Positions 48,843 through 59,950 of a stretch of DNA of 64,000 bases are shown in pieces. The stretch comes from Chamaecyparis obtusa (taxonomy: Eukaryota; Streptophyta; Pinopsida; Cupressales; Cupressaceae), in assembly GCA_027943335.1 (NCBI GenBank), contig BSBK01003565.1, forward strand, positions 625,001 to 689,000, given 5' to 3'. Every line of letters starts with the position of its first letter. The first letter of the stretch is position 1. The notes under the pieces were generated by a model. It was not told where the DNA came from and did not search any database. It worked only from the letters and a program-made list of their open reading frames with translations. Made by a program: the position numbers and the translations under genes.

Positions 48843-51263
48843 TTAGAAGTATAATGAATGGAAGGATTGTACTGAAAGGGTAGATGGAAAAGAAGGCAAG
48901 ATCAACATCAACACACACCTTGAAGGGTGGTGAGAGGGTGGAGGAAATATGAATGAAGGAATACGTGAATGAATATGGTGAATGTTTAGCAGAAGTTGCG
49001 GTTCAGACACATGGAATGGAAAATTTTTTTTGGAAGAAGATGAAGTGGAAGCATTTGGAAGCTTGAATGTCAACTTCACTTTTTGTTCAATATTAGACTC
49101 TTTCAAGAGAGACTTTGGAATCCATATAGCCTTAGGCTTTTCATTTCCTTTTGATGATTTAGAGAGAATATCTTTAATGATGGATTTTGGAACCCATACT
49201 TGTCTTGTAATTTTCTTCTTAGATATCTCTTTTGACTTTATGCCCCCATGTCGATTAGAGGAGACATGGTGATCTTCTTTTTTTGATGGATTCTTGTATT
49301 GCTTCTTTTTCTTATATTGAACATTCAAGTTACTTCCAAAAAACTTGGGACTTGTGGAAGAAGAAGGAAAGTATGACTGGTTTAGATGGGTGGGTGGATG
49401 AAAAAGATTCAAGGGTATGTATCTATGTTGATCTTGAGGAAAGACAGGAGATGGAGGGATGTAAGGACCCAAGATGGATGATGAATTAGGAGAGTTAGAA
49501 ATTAAAGGGACATAAGGGCCCAAGATGGAAGGAAGACATGAGGCTCTTGGTATTGGTGGAGGAGGTCCAAGGATGGACATGGAAGATGCAAAAGGATAAT
49601 CAATAATTTCATTAGCATCTATATCACAACCAAGGATATTAGCATCTTTAGAGTGAGCATTACAATTTGCAATAGGATCATGAACATCTTGAATAGGAGC
49701 AACTTCTTTGATAGGATTGTTCAAAGCTTGCAAAGACTTAGGAAGAGTAGAAAGTGGAAGTGAACATGAAGTGGTAGAATAAGAAGATGGAAGGATTTGA
49801 TCTTGACAAGTTGCTTTAGATAGCATAAGTGTAGAATTTTTCTCTTGATTTTCAATAGGCTCAACATTGGAAGTAACAACACCATTTTTAATAACCTTAA
49901 TGGAAGTATCATCTTTGGAAAGTGCAAGTGTAGTAAGGTTATTTTGATCAATAAGCTCAATGGTGTAAGTAGTAGCTTGATCTTGCTTAGGAGAAGGTTT
50001 AAGTGGATGAGAGACATCATAAAAAGGATTGGATGACATGGAGAGTTCTTGATCTTGATCTTTCTTTATATTTTTTTCTTTATCATTTTTAGAGTCCTCT
50101 TGACATGTAGCCACTTCTAAGGACAAGGAAGTGAGTTGGAATTGCATGGAAGACTTTGGAAAAGATAGTGAAGGGATAGCTAAAGTAGGCATTATAGCGT
50201 ATGAAGGCTTAGGCTCTTTAGGTTTAGCATTATTGAAAGTATTTACAGCCAAGTGAAGGTTAGCTTGAGTTTCTTTAAGAGGTAGCCCTTGAGAATAACT
50301 ATAGGGAACCACATGAAAAGCAATAGGATTTGAATTGGATGAAGTATTTGTGAAAGATTTGGGAGACTTAGCAGCTTTAGGAGATGTGTGGTTATTGGAG
50401 GAAGTAGAGGATGGAAGAGAACCATCACAAGACAAAGGTTCAATATTAACATGATCTTGCTTGAGAGTATCATCTTTATTTTCAGCATGAGAATTCTTAG
50501 AGGAGAGATGCGCATAGTATCTAGGTTTATAATCATCACGAAAAGCTTTCTCTTCCTCAATAGAAGTAGATGTATCATATTGTTCACAACAAATATCATA
50601 TTCTCTTTCAAAATCAGAATCATATGGATCCCCATCACAATCTACCCAATATGATGACCCTTTAGTAAGTCTAAGCGCACGACGAGGAGGACTCTTAGAA
50701 ACATAGGTGTCATAGGTATCATCATGTTGCTCATTATGATATGTTTTGATATGAGGAGTAAGACTCTTTGAAGAAGTAGAAGAAGAGGAATGTGAAGATC
50801 TTTTGGAGGAAGAAGACATGGATAATGAAAAATTTGAATAATGTTTAGAAGAGTCATGATAGGATTTGGAAGATGAAGAATGTGAACAGTGTTTAGAAGA
50901 ATCATGATAAGACTTAGAAGATGAAGAATGTGAATAATGTCTGGAAGAGTCATGATAAGTTTTGGAAGATGAAGAATTTGAATGATGTTGAGAAGAGTCA
51001 TGATAAGACTTAGAAGGTGAAGAAGAATGAGAAGATTTAGATGATGAAGAATGTTTGGAAGAAGAAGATCGTGATATGATCATGTCTATGATTCTAGCAA
51101 AGGCATCTGATTTAATCATCTTTTATTTCATTTTTTCTATAAGCTTATCACCCATGCCATATTTAGAAGAACCATTAGAGGAATAAAATTCTTCAAATTG
51201 AGAAATGAGTTCAAGATCATCCATTCTCAAGAGAGGTTCCTTAACAAGATAGTCAAGATTCAT
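48843..51263 (-). CDS. Ser-rich Gag-like protein of element C (one premature stop)
   Basis: The ATG at 51263-51261 gives MNLDYLVKEPLLRMDDLELI. One TAA at 51125-51123, where CAA would be one transition away, splits it; the rest is open for 758 codons. After IIDMIISRSSSSKHSS comes a 16-residue repeat, SYHDSSKHYSHSSSSK-like, four to five times (50830-51010). An acidic and polar middle follows, with QGLPLKETQANLHLAVN (50290) and TSLSLEVATCQ (50120), Pro-rich ILGPYVP/ILGPYIP repeats (49510-49440), and two WVPKSI/IWIPKSL repeats before KLTFKLPNAS (49070). From QGLPLKE onward it matches the element B protein. Unlike B it has no CAYHR zinc-finger segment; the Ser/His repeat stands there instead. It is probably a structural or RNA-binding protein made in trans-mobilised particles, function not shown. 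No protease or RT follows it. Confidence 0.7.
50830..51010 (-). repeat. 48-bp coding tandem repeat in the element C gene
   Basis: Four to five units of 48 bases encode YHDSS(K/R/Q)H(Y/H/C)S(H/N)SSSSK. DNA units of GAATGTTTAGAAGAGTCATG type (plus strand) are visible. Confidence 0.85.
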
Positions 51264-54200
51264 GATTGTAGAAGAGGAGAAATCAAGTGTGGAAGAAATG
51301 AATAGAAGAGGTGAATAGAAGAATGTAGACTAGATAATAAGAGGAAAAGAATCAAGAAGAAGAAGAAGAATTTCCCATGGGAATAGAAGACTTCAGAAGA
51401 ACATGGGAAATGGAGAAGAAAGAAGAAGGCTAAGAGTCACCTTGTGCAATTGATACCATAACGTTCATTGATATGTTGAGCAACATGACAGCACCTAGGA
51501 TCTAACAATTGAAGGTCGTTTCCCTTGGTATCTTGTTGTAACTGTCATGAAAGAAAGAGACTCTAAGTGATAGGTAAATCTCTCAAAGTGTCAATTCCAA
51601 CCTAGGATAATTAAGATTCTCTATTGTCCAAAGAGAAAATGAAAAGATAGAAATAAAGGGGCTTTACCAACACTGTCAAAGAGGTGCTTCCAACAAAGGG
51701 TGAATACCCTAGCACTTTTGAATTAGGAGGTTGGACTAGGCCAAAATATAATTGAAATTGATTAAGTGATTTGGACAATAAGAGCACTAAAATTCTCCAA
51801 GAATATAGCTAACAATTCTAGAGATAAGCTTTCTCACTAAGAATAACCTTCTAACTTGACAACTATTTCTAAAGTGGCCTTGTAAACCAATTGATGCTAT
51901 TCCTAGAGGGAAAAAACCAGAGATTTAAAGTCAAAACAAGTCTCTAATGACAGGATAGAAAATTGAGCAAGCTGTAAAAAGTTGGTGTTTCAACTTAGAA
52001 ACTTAGTTTGTTTTAAAAGATCAAGTACATCAATAGATTTTCATCATTGAACAGGCACATAAGACAACAATCAGGGAGTTCAAGCAAACAGTCTTCAAAC
52101 ATTGAGCAAGGGGCAAAGCAACCTTGCGCATGAACAAGTATAGTGACCTAGTATTTCTACTCCTTAAAGGTTCTACTTGTGTATGTTCTTGACAATGTTT
52201 TAGCAGGCATTTAGAACACAACAACACCTTATCAAGCTGTCTACAAGGATATACATGGCTTTTCTAAGGAATCCTCGATATACGCAAGGTACGTGAGGCC
52301 CAAATCCATAGATGAGAAGAATCCAAAATCACACAATCAGGGGGAGACGGTAACCCAAATCTCCTCCTTCACTTCTCAAAGGTATAAAGTTCTTTGAGGC
52401 TTAGCCAAGAGTGATATCAAACTCAATTCCCAAGAGAGGTGTCTTTGGATTCACCTCCTGATATTTATACTCCACCGGAACATAGGAGTTAAGGTCGTCC
52501 CTTGAGGTGGTGTGTCCCCAAGCAGGCCTTCTAGAAATAAAAACTAAGTAATTCACTATCAAAAGTATTTAGAGCACTAAAGGTGGAACACTTAACTCTT
52601 CAAGTAACTGCGAAGTGAGTCCAAAAGTGGAACATTTAACCCTTTAAGATAATGCGAAGTGAGTCCAAAAGTGGAACATTTAACCCTTCAAGAGAATGTG
52701 AAGTGAGTCCAAAAAAGTGGAACACTTAACCCTTCACACAAACTCAAAGTGAGTCCAAAAGTGGAACATTTAACTCTTCACACCAACTCAAAGTGAGTCC
52801 AAAAGTGGAACATTTAACTTTTCAAACCAACTAAAAGTGAGTCCAAAAGTGGAACATTTAACTTCTCACATCAACTCAAAGTGAGTCCACACCTTAGAAA
52901 ACAAGTGAGTTCCAAAAAGCACAAAAGGGTTTCCTAGTGGAGCAATTAACGCTTCTTTTGTATAGACCCCTCCCCCTTAATGTGGCGCTAACCTTACAAT
53001 CATGGGGTGGAAATGAGGGGCTAGTGGATTAGCGAGTCCAATAACCCAAGATAGCAATCTAGATCAATCACAAGTAATCTAAGACTGCTAATCAATACTA
53101 CTCACAAATGAAAAAGGGTTGAACAATGGAATATTTAACTTTCTAAATAAACATAGAGTGAGTCCACAAAGTGGTGCATTTAACTCCCTATGTAAACAAG
53201 GAATGAATCCATGCCCTCAATCACTCAATGAGATATTTGATATTGAAACCAAGAATTACTTAAGGTTTAAACACAAGCATTCACTTACACAAATTTGTAT
53301 AAAAGCAAATCTATGTTCATTCATTTCCCATTAAGAGCATCAATTGAAATATGTTCTATGAAAGCATGTAAAACACTCAAGCCAAACACATGAGAGGTTT
53401 AATTTTAATCCCAAAATACAAATGTTGTAGAGATCGAACAAAGTACCTCAAGTCCAACGCTTTGTTTTAAGCATTTTCCATGAAAGCAAGAGCACTTTCA
53501 AATGAACAAGACAAGAAAACAAACAAACAAGGTATGCAATGTATATCCAACTTATGCAAACCCTAGGGTTAGATCTAAAAATAAATTTTTAGGAGAAATA
53601 ATAACCAACAAATAATCCAAATGATAACTCATATCATGCATTGAACAATGAAAAATAAGTGCATACCCATCACAAAAATTTTTTTTTTTTGCATTTGACC
53701 TAGTCAACAAGATCTAATTTTTACCACATGAATTCGGACCCTAAACCCAAAATATAGAAAAGAAACCTCTATCAAAAAATAGAGAGCTTTCCAAAAATGT
53801 AAAATTTTTAGAAAAATCTCTTCATTTGTGCCTTAGAGACCCATTTTACCAAAACAGACCAATTTTTATAAATTGACCAAATGAGCTATGATATGATTTC
53901 TAAATTAAAAACACAATGAATAGACCCACTCTAGAATTTAAAGAAATTTTCAGAAATATAAAAATTTCTATAAAATATGCTGATTTTTGCCAAAAATTAA
54001 TTTTTTATGAAAAATAAAGAAAAAATCATAAAAAATACAAATCACCTCCAAAAACTTTGAAATTTTTTTTGGAGCTTTTTTGATATGTCATCAACCTGAA
54101 AAAAAAATTTTAGACCAACACACCAAGCCATTTGGGAGATATGATCAAATCTTTCAAATCTAGGGTCTTTTTGTCTCCAAACAAATCTGCACAAGGGTTA

Positions 54201-54273
54201 GCTCCAAAAATAATCAAAACCAGCAAGTGTTAGCTCTAAAAATAATCAAAACCAGCATGTAAAAAGTGGGTTT
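51264..54273 (-). other. Leader of element C
   Basis: Non-coding DNA between the PBS and the gene in element sense, except for the 44-base array at 52581-52890. A short duplication, GTTAGCTC(C/T)AAAAATAATCA, occurs at 54198-54250. The small frames (52030-52227 minus, 53119-53334 plus) show no domain. Confidence 0.55.
52581..52890. repeat. 44-bp tandem repeat, about seven copies
   Basis: Units of GTGAGTCCAAAAGTGGAACA followed by TTTAACCCTTCAAG and a variable dozen bases, head to tail. Looser relatives continue near 52900 and 53150. The array sits in the element C leader, the same relative place as the 21-bp array of element B. Confidence 0.9.
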
Positions 54274-54290
54274 CCCCATGGTGGGCACCA
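54274..54290 (-). other. Primer binding site of element C
   Basis: Minus strand TGGTGCCCACCATGGGG, five bases inside the right LTR. Confidence 0.65.
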
Positions 54291-54295
54291 AAAAA

Positions 54296-55404
54296 TGTAT
54301 GGTGAAAATGTGACCACACTTCTATGAATCCTTACATACAAGAAAACTCAAGAATGAGCCCTCACAAATTGATCCATAGCTCTCTATGCATGGAGTAGCA
54401 AGATTTGTAAAATTGCTCTCAGCTAGAGCTATAAACTCATGACCTTGCTAGTCAACCACACAATGAGATATTCAAAATGAAAACAAGGGCAAGAGTGCCA
54501 ATATCTCCAATGAAATCAATATGAATGCAATGCTATGCAAATCTATATGAGAATGCAAATTATTCTTATGAGAATGAAGATGCAATTAAGCTATGAAAAT
54601 GGAAATGAAAGAGTTACAAACCCTCTAATTAAACTATGTGAGATTAATCTAAAACATGAAAGGAAATGATACCATGATAATGCAACTATGATGCAAGCTA
54701 GGATGTGATGTAGATGCAAGATGAATGCCAATGATGCTCCAAATCTTTAAAATTTGATGCAAGAATATCTCCAAAAGCTTCAATGACTTAAAAAACATGT
54801 AGCATAATAATAGCATAAAAGAGAATGGATGAAAATGAAGAAGAGAGCTCTTCTTTTATAAGAAATGAAAAATCAATGGACGATGGAGATTAAGAGGCAA
54901 AAGATTTAATCAACGATGAAGAAAAAAAGAAGCTTGATCCTTGTGCACAAATATCCTCCAATAGAAAAATAGGAGTTGACTTTTGTGTTCATATGAGACA
55001 AAAAGTGTTTTTCTTTTATTTTTTATTTTATTTTTCTTTATAAATAAGAATTAAATGCTTTATTTGTGCAACATAGGATAAGAAGAAAAGTGGAGATTTT
55101 TTATTTAAATAAAAGGGGAGGAAATTCCTTTTAATTAAATAAAATGATTTTATTATTTAATTAAAAGAGATTTTTAATTAATTAAAAGAGAGCATGTTCT
55201 CTTAATTAAATAAGATTTTTATTTTTATTTCCTTTTTTAAATTAAATAAGGCTCAAACTTTAGGAAATATTGAATTGATTATGATTTGATCAAGGAAATT
55301 GATATATTTGATAAAATGTTGATTTTTGAAAATATTGATTCAGGGATTTGATAAATTGAGAAATGGGGGCCCAAAGTCTAGGTGACCATTTTAGGGTGCA
55401 TACA
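54296..55404 (-). repeat. Element C LTR, right (5' in element sense)
   Basis: Matches 44883-45992. It is followed by the duplication GAAGA and the resumed transposase frame. Confidence 0.93.
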
Positions 55405-56644
55405 GAAGACACATTTTGCACTAAATGAGAATGACACATCATCAGGATTGACTCAGGTGGTGCCATATAGAAAATTTTGGGAGATAAAAGGTATGCACAC
55501 ATTTTTAAATTATTTGAAAGTGTTTAAAAATTTTATGATATTTGTTATTCAAATTATATTTATATAGAAAGTATTATATATGCATTTGTTCAGGTGTGGA
55601 TAGAAAAATTATGCATGGTTTCAATAGGATAGAAAAGACAGGATCTTTGCATTCAATTATGAGTACAAATTGTTGCAATTGGATGTTGAACACTAGGGAC
55701 TACCCATGCTTTTTTTGTCACTGCATTGCTGACAATTATGAGGAATGTATCAATCAAGATCATGGATATGTAGGTGTGTGGAATCTAGTGCCACTAGTTG
55801 TTACTGATACATTTGATAGAGATGAAGATGAAAACTTTGATGATGTTCCTTTGATTTCTACTAATTACGATCATATCTTGGGATTGGTCAAAATTGGTAA
55901 GTATATATATTTCACATTATATGTTACATTGAGTTGCATGTATAGATAGATATAGATAGATCTATAGATTGAACTAAGTATTTATTTTAAGATCTCACAC
56001 ATGTACATATATAAATTTACTGTGCAGGAGATGTCTTTGCAGTGATTGCTGAGCGTGGAAATGTAGGAGTTGGTTATTATTTACTGTGTTGTACTGCAGA
56101 GAGGATGAAGTTACTTGAACCTAAAGAAAGTGATGGAATGTTATTCCCCATAGGTTTGTATATGGTTTACATCAATATATAAATTTTAAATTTCAACCTT
56201 TTAACAAATTTCAAATTGAGTTTGTTTAAATTTATATATTGTTAAAAGTTGTGACCTGTAGGTTCAATTGTTTTAGAGGGAACATATTTCAAGCAAATCA
56301 AAGTAATTCAACATGGTATTCACTTTGTTGATTACAAACTAGACAATAAGATGTTTCAATATAGTAACCTAGTAGTTGACACATCCATTTGTCTTCATAC
56401 AGTTAAATCTCAACGTGGACGTCATAAGTGGAGACTAGATAGTGAGGATCATGAGAGAATATTACAGGTTCTCCATGAAAGGTCTGAACCACTTGAGTTG
56501 GTCTAAAAAGTATAATATGTATACTTATTTCTTGTGTTAGGACCTACTTGATATATTTGGATTAATACTTTATTTATATATTTAAACATATGATGGACTA
56601 TAATTTGTTGATATATGATGAACTATAATTTGTTGATATATAAT

Positions 56645-58080
56645 TGGTCTAGATAGGTTTAGTTAGGTCTATTTGGACCTAATAGGTCCTAATACATCTA
56701 ATTGGTCAGACTAATGTTGGTTAAAGACCTAATACCTGTCTAATTGGTCCTAATAGGTCCTAGTTAGGTCTACTTGGTCCTAAGAGGTCTAGTTAGGTCT
56801 TTAAGTAGAGAAACAACATAAGAGGTCCTAAGGTATAGATAAGAGTCATGGAGTGTCTTAAGGGGTCGTGGGTAACATAAAAGGTCCTAAGGGATCCTAG
56901 GTTACATTAGTGGATTCTTGTATGTATAATGGGTCTTCAGGATCCTAATAGGTCATATATGTCTTAAAATATCTTTAATGGGTCGTGGGGGTCCTAAAGT
57001 TTCATATTTGTTTTAAGATTTCATAAGGGATCCAGATAAGAGTCTTAGAATGTTAATGGCTCATAGGTGCAAATATTAGTGGTCCTAGACTATCTTAAGG
57101 GGTTGTGGATAACAATGAGTCCTAGATGTGTCATAAGATAATGTAAGGGATGGATAAGGGTCAAGTAGAGTGTCTTAAGGGGTTGAGGGAAACATAAAAG
57201 GTCCTAAGGGGTCCTAGGTTACATTAGTAAATCCTTGTATGTATAATGGGTCTTCAGGATCTGAATAGGTCATATATGTCTTAAAATATTGTAAGGGATG
57301 TATAATGGTCCAATAATATTAATGGGTCATAGATGTGATAAGTGGTCTAAATCCAGTCCTAGGACATCCTAAGATTCTTTAATGGGTCTCGGGGGTCCTA
57401 AGGTTTCATATTTGTTTAATATTTCATAAGGGATCCAAATAAGAGTCCTAGAATGTTAATGGGTCATAGGTTCAATATAAGTGGTCCTAGACTGTCTTAA
57501 GGGGTCATGGGTAACAATGAGTCCTAAATGTGTCTTAAGATAATGTAAGAGATGGATAAGGGTCAGGTAGAGTTTCTTAAGGGGTTGAGGGTAACATAAG
57601 AGGTCCTAAGGGGTCCTATGATTCATTAGTGGATCCTTGTATGATATTAATTGAATTTAAGATGTACATAAATGTGTCCTAAGACAACCTAAGATATGTT
57701 AATGGGTCTTGATGATCTGAATGGGTCATATATGTCTTAAAATGTCATAAGGGATGTATAATGGTCCAACAATGTTAATGGGTCATAGATGTGATAAGTG
57801 GTCTAAGGGATCTTAGGTTACATTAATTGATACTAGTATGTCTTAAGGGTTCTTGCGGGCAATGATGGGTTCACATATGTATTAACAGAAGCTAAGATAG
57901 ATGAATGTGTCCTAAGACATTTTAAGATATAATAATGGGTTGTATGGGTCCTAAGGGGTCCTATGTGTCAAGTAAGATATCCTAATATGTATTATAAGAT
58001 CTTGAGATTCCTAAAGGATCCTAATTGTCTTAATATGTCATAAGAGAGGAATAAGGGTCCTAGAAACTTATTGTACTACA
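56645..58080. repeat. Degenerate long repeat of GGTCCTAAGGGGTC type
   Basis: Words TAATGGGTC, GGTCCTAAGG and CATATATGTCTTAAAATAT recur. Three longer units starting AAGGGGT-G-GGGTAACATAA are seen at about 56858, 57178 and 57580, so a higher-order period of roughly 320-400 bases exists. It lies between the transposase stop and the right end of the transposon. Confidence 0.75.
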
Positions 58081-58084
58081 ATTT

Positions 58085-58530
58085 TTTAATGTTTTCTAAC
58101 ATACTACTAAATCATTTTCAAAAATTTAACTACAATTTTCTAAGATTTTTACAAACTAAAAATTATTTAAAACAAATAACTAACTTTAATATTTACTAAA
58201 AATGTGTGTACATGTGAGAGAGAGAAATTCCTAATTTATTTACAACTTTAAACTTAAAATTTAACTTTTTCTAATTTTAATCTTAATGTTTTCTAACATT
58301 TTCTAACATTTCTACTACGGTTTTTAATATTTTGTAAATATTTTCTAACAGGTGCTAACAAACTATTTCAATTTTCTAACATTTTCTAACATATTATAAC
58401 ATTTATACTATGATTTTCTAACATTTTCTAACATATTATAACATTTATACTATGATTTTTAATATTTCTATTATTTTCTAACATTCTACTATTAATTTCT
58501 AACATATTAGATAATATTTAACTACAAATT
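58085..58530. repeat. TTTTCTAACA short repeat
   Basis: TTTTCTAACAT and TATTATAACATTTATACTAT words repeat many times. Non-coding. Confidence 0.75.
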
Positions 58531-58793
58531 TCTAACATTTGTACAAATAAAAAATTATTTAAAACAAATAACTAGCTAAAATAAATACAAAACTTATTAT
58601 TTACAATAAAAAATGAGAAAAATGTGTGTACTTGATACTGCTATGAAACTGAAGACGTCGATGAAGCTAGGAGGCGCTAGCGTGATGTCATGCTGAGGTA
58701 GTTCACTCCAAGGCCTGGGGTCCGCAAACAGTGTCAGTAAAAAGATAACAAAAAAAAAAAAAGCCAAAATTTATATAAAATCCGATCGTACAA

Positions 58794-58942
58794 TGCTTCG
58801 TGTGAAGCCACAAAAGAGGCTTCGTACGAAGTACCCCTTCGCATGAGGCCTCCCAGGGGCCTTTGCACGAAGCCCCTTGTTTGGCGACTTTGTGCGAAGT
58901 GTCCAAGATAGTTCATGCGAAGTATAGACTTCATACAAAGGC
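58794..58942. repeat. Right array of CTTCGTRCGAAG palindromes
   Basis: About seven copies, perfect to partly degenerate (CTTCGTGTGAAG, CTTCGTACGAAG, CTTCGCATGAGG, TTTGCACGAAG, TTTGTGCGAAG, TTCATGCGAAG, CTTCATACAAAG), about 80-230 bases from the right end. It mirrors 42482-42629. Confidence 0.8.
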
Positions 58943-59020
58943 ATAAAAAAAAAAAAAAATCTCACCGCTGTGATTTTGTTCGTCCCTAAAAGTAGGACAC
59001 AGCTTTGTGGGATCACCCAA

Positions 59021-59044
59021 TTGTATTTGATCATGATTAAGCTT
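59021..59044 (-). repeat. Element B right LTR, second fragment
   Basis: TTGTATTTGATCATGATTAAGCTT corresponds to 33812-33835 of the left LTR. The last five bases (AGCTT) are the target duplication of element 2. Confidence 0.85.
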
Positions 59045-59533
59045 TGTTAGAGTTTTAGGTGACTCTACAACACCCCCAGGATCGAATGCAAGACCAAGAT
59101 AACTTCCACAAGATATTGGCAAGACAATTGCATTAAGATGCAAGAACGATATTATTGATCATAGACATGATTAAAATGTACATAATAGGCCTCCTTATAT
59201 AGGAAAGGAGAAAAGAGACAATGATAAAGAGCTGATAAGCTATTACCTATGCTAGGTGTAATAACATGTCCACCAAATGTGGATCATCCTCCATTATGCA
59301 ATAAAATATGTGCAATGGATTAGGATGATAATGTGATAAGAGCACGAAAGGTGGATCTCACACACAAAGAGGTATGTGATGACAACTATCACACTTAAAG
59401 TAGAAATTCTCCTACACCATGTACTTGAATAAAGTGCACACTCCTAGGTATCTCAATCACTAACTACTATGTAATGCATTATCCTAAGTAAGATTAAGTT
59501 AAGTGTAATTAGGAATATTTAATTACACTAACA
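59045..59533 (-). repeat. Element 2 LTR, left (3' in element sense)
   Basis: Plus strand TGTTAGAGTTTTAGG to ATTACACTAACA. The minus strand has TATATAAGGAGGCC, the same promoter core as element 1. Confidence 0.93.
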
Positions 59534-59950
59534 CCCCCCCTTAAGTGCAACTTAGGGGAATGCACTTAAACTCACAATGCAAGATGGGTCTAGGCTACTA
59601 GGCCATGTTAGGTACCCATGTACAAAATACAATACATGAAATGCATAACTCTCATAAAGTGGAGAAAGAGGGAAAACCTCATGGGAAAACCCTCCCCCAA
59701 AAAGAGATAAGAAAACAAGATGCATGGATGGATGGAGTGCTCAAGACCCCCCAAGAACTACATACATCAAGTATATACAAAGAATTATCCCCCCATAAGA
59801 AGGATAGTTGGAGACATGATATCCCCTCCATAATGAAGAATCTCCTACAAAAATGGTGAGTGCTTGAAAACAAAGTATATTCCAACGACTACAAACAACA
59901 TTTCTCCCCTTGGGAAGAAGATATACCAAGTACAAATGTAGGTGTGGTTC
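59534..59950 (-). other. PPT and 3' untranslated part of element 2
   Basis: The minus strand has AAGGGGGGG before the LTR and G-rich words matching element 1 at 18660-18860. The frames here overlap this conserved non-coding part. Confidence 0.65.

Larger units (their letters stand above)
44883..55404 (-). mobile_element. Element C: pol-less Tat-like LTR element with a Ser-rich Gag-like gene
   Basis: 10,522 bp. TSD GAAGA lies at 44878-44882 and 55405-55409. LTRs of 1110 bp (44883-45992) and 1109 bp (54296-55404) differ by a few percent. The PPT complement (45993-46005) and the PBS (minus TGGTGCCCACCATGGGG, 54274-54290) give minus orientation. Removing it restores an open codon in the DNA transposon's transposase, which proves the boundaries. 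Its one gene (48843-51263) is related to the Gag-like gene of element B. No RT, integrase, RNase H or protease motif was found in the 8.3-kb interior. Confidence 0.92.
42833..56506 (+). pseudogene. DDE-type transposase, five exons, interrupted by element C
   Basis: ATG at 42833 (MGNKKGRQSKSSRKR, a basic start). Exon 1 runs to 44882, is cut by element C (duplication GAAGA) and goes on at 55410-55490. Exons 55594-55896, 56028-56153 and 56262-56506 follow with GT-AG introns, all splitting a codon after its first base, and a TAA ends it. The total is 935 codons including the stop, in one frame. Conserved parts are VDFAENYSF (near 44370), SNGCAAQFKS (near 44655) and FESGHGKGEHDGVGA (near 44750), matching a DDE pattern D...SDG...GHGKG-DG known from plant, moss and animal transposases, perhaps Sola-like. 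The second Asp is Asn here. Premature stops are at 43082, 43562, 44003, 44516 and 44651; at least three fit TGG to TGA or TAG. The last exons contain a Cys-rich CFFCHC segment. Confidence 0.82.
41670..59020 (+). mobile_element. DNA transposon with spliced DDE-type transposase, in the LTR of element B
   Basis: The ends form imperfect terminal inverted repeats: TTGGGTGGTCCCACAA at 41670 and the complement TTGGGTGATCCCACAA at 59020, with further similarity (AGTCCCACTTTT against TGTCCTACTTTT) inside. The left LTR of element B supplies the empty site GTGTAGTTATATTTG. The exact duplication is not clear because the flanks read GTGTAGAAC and TTGTATTTG. Without element C the transposon is about 6.8 kb. 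Palindrome arrays near both ends and a five-exon transposase gene fill it. The superfamily is not certain. Confidence 0.8.

Noticed and set aside
49721..50638. Leu/Ile-rich minus ORFs (49721-50020, 50243-50638)
   Set aside because: Other-frame shadows of the long element C gene.
52581..52890. CRISPR-like array
   Set aside because: The units are head-to-tail with no unique spacers, in a plant retroelement leader.
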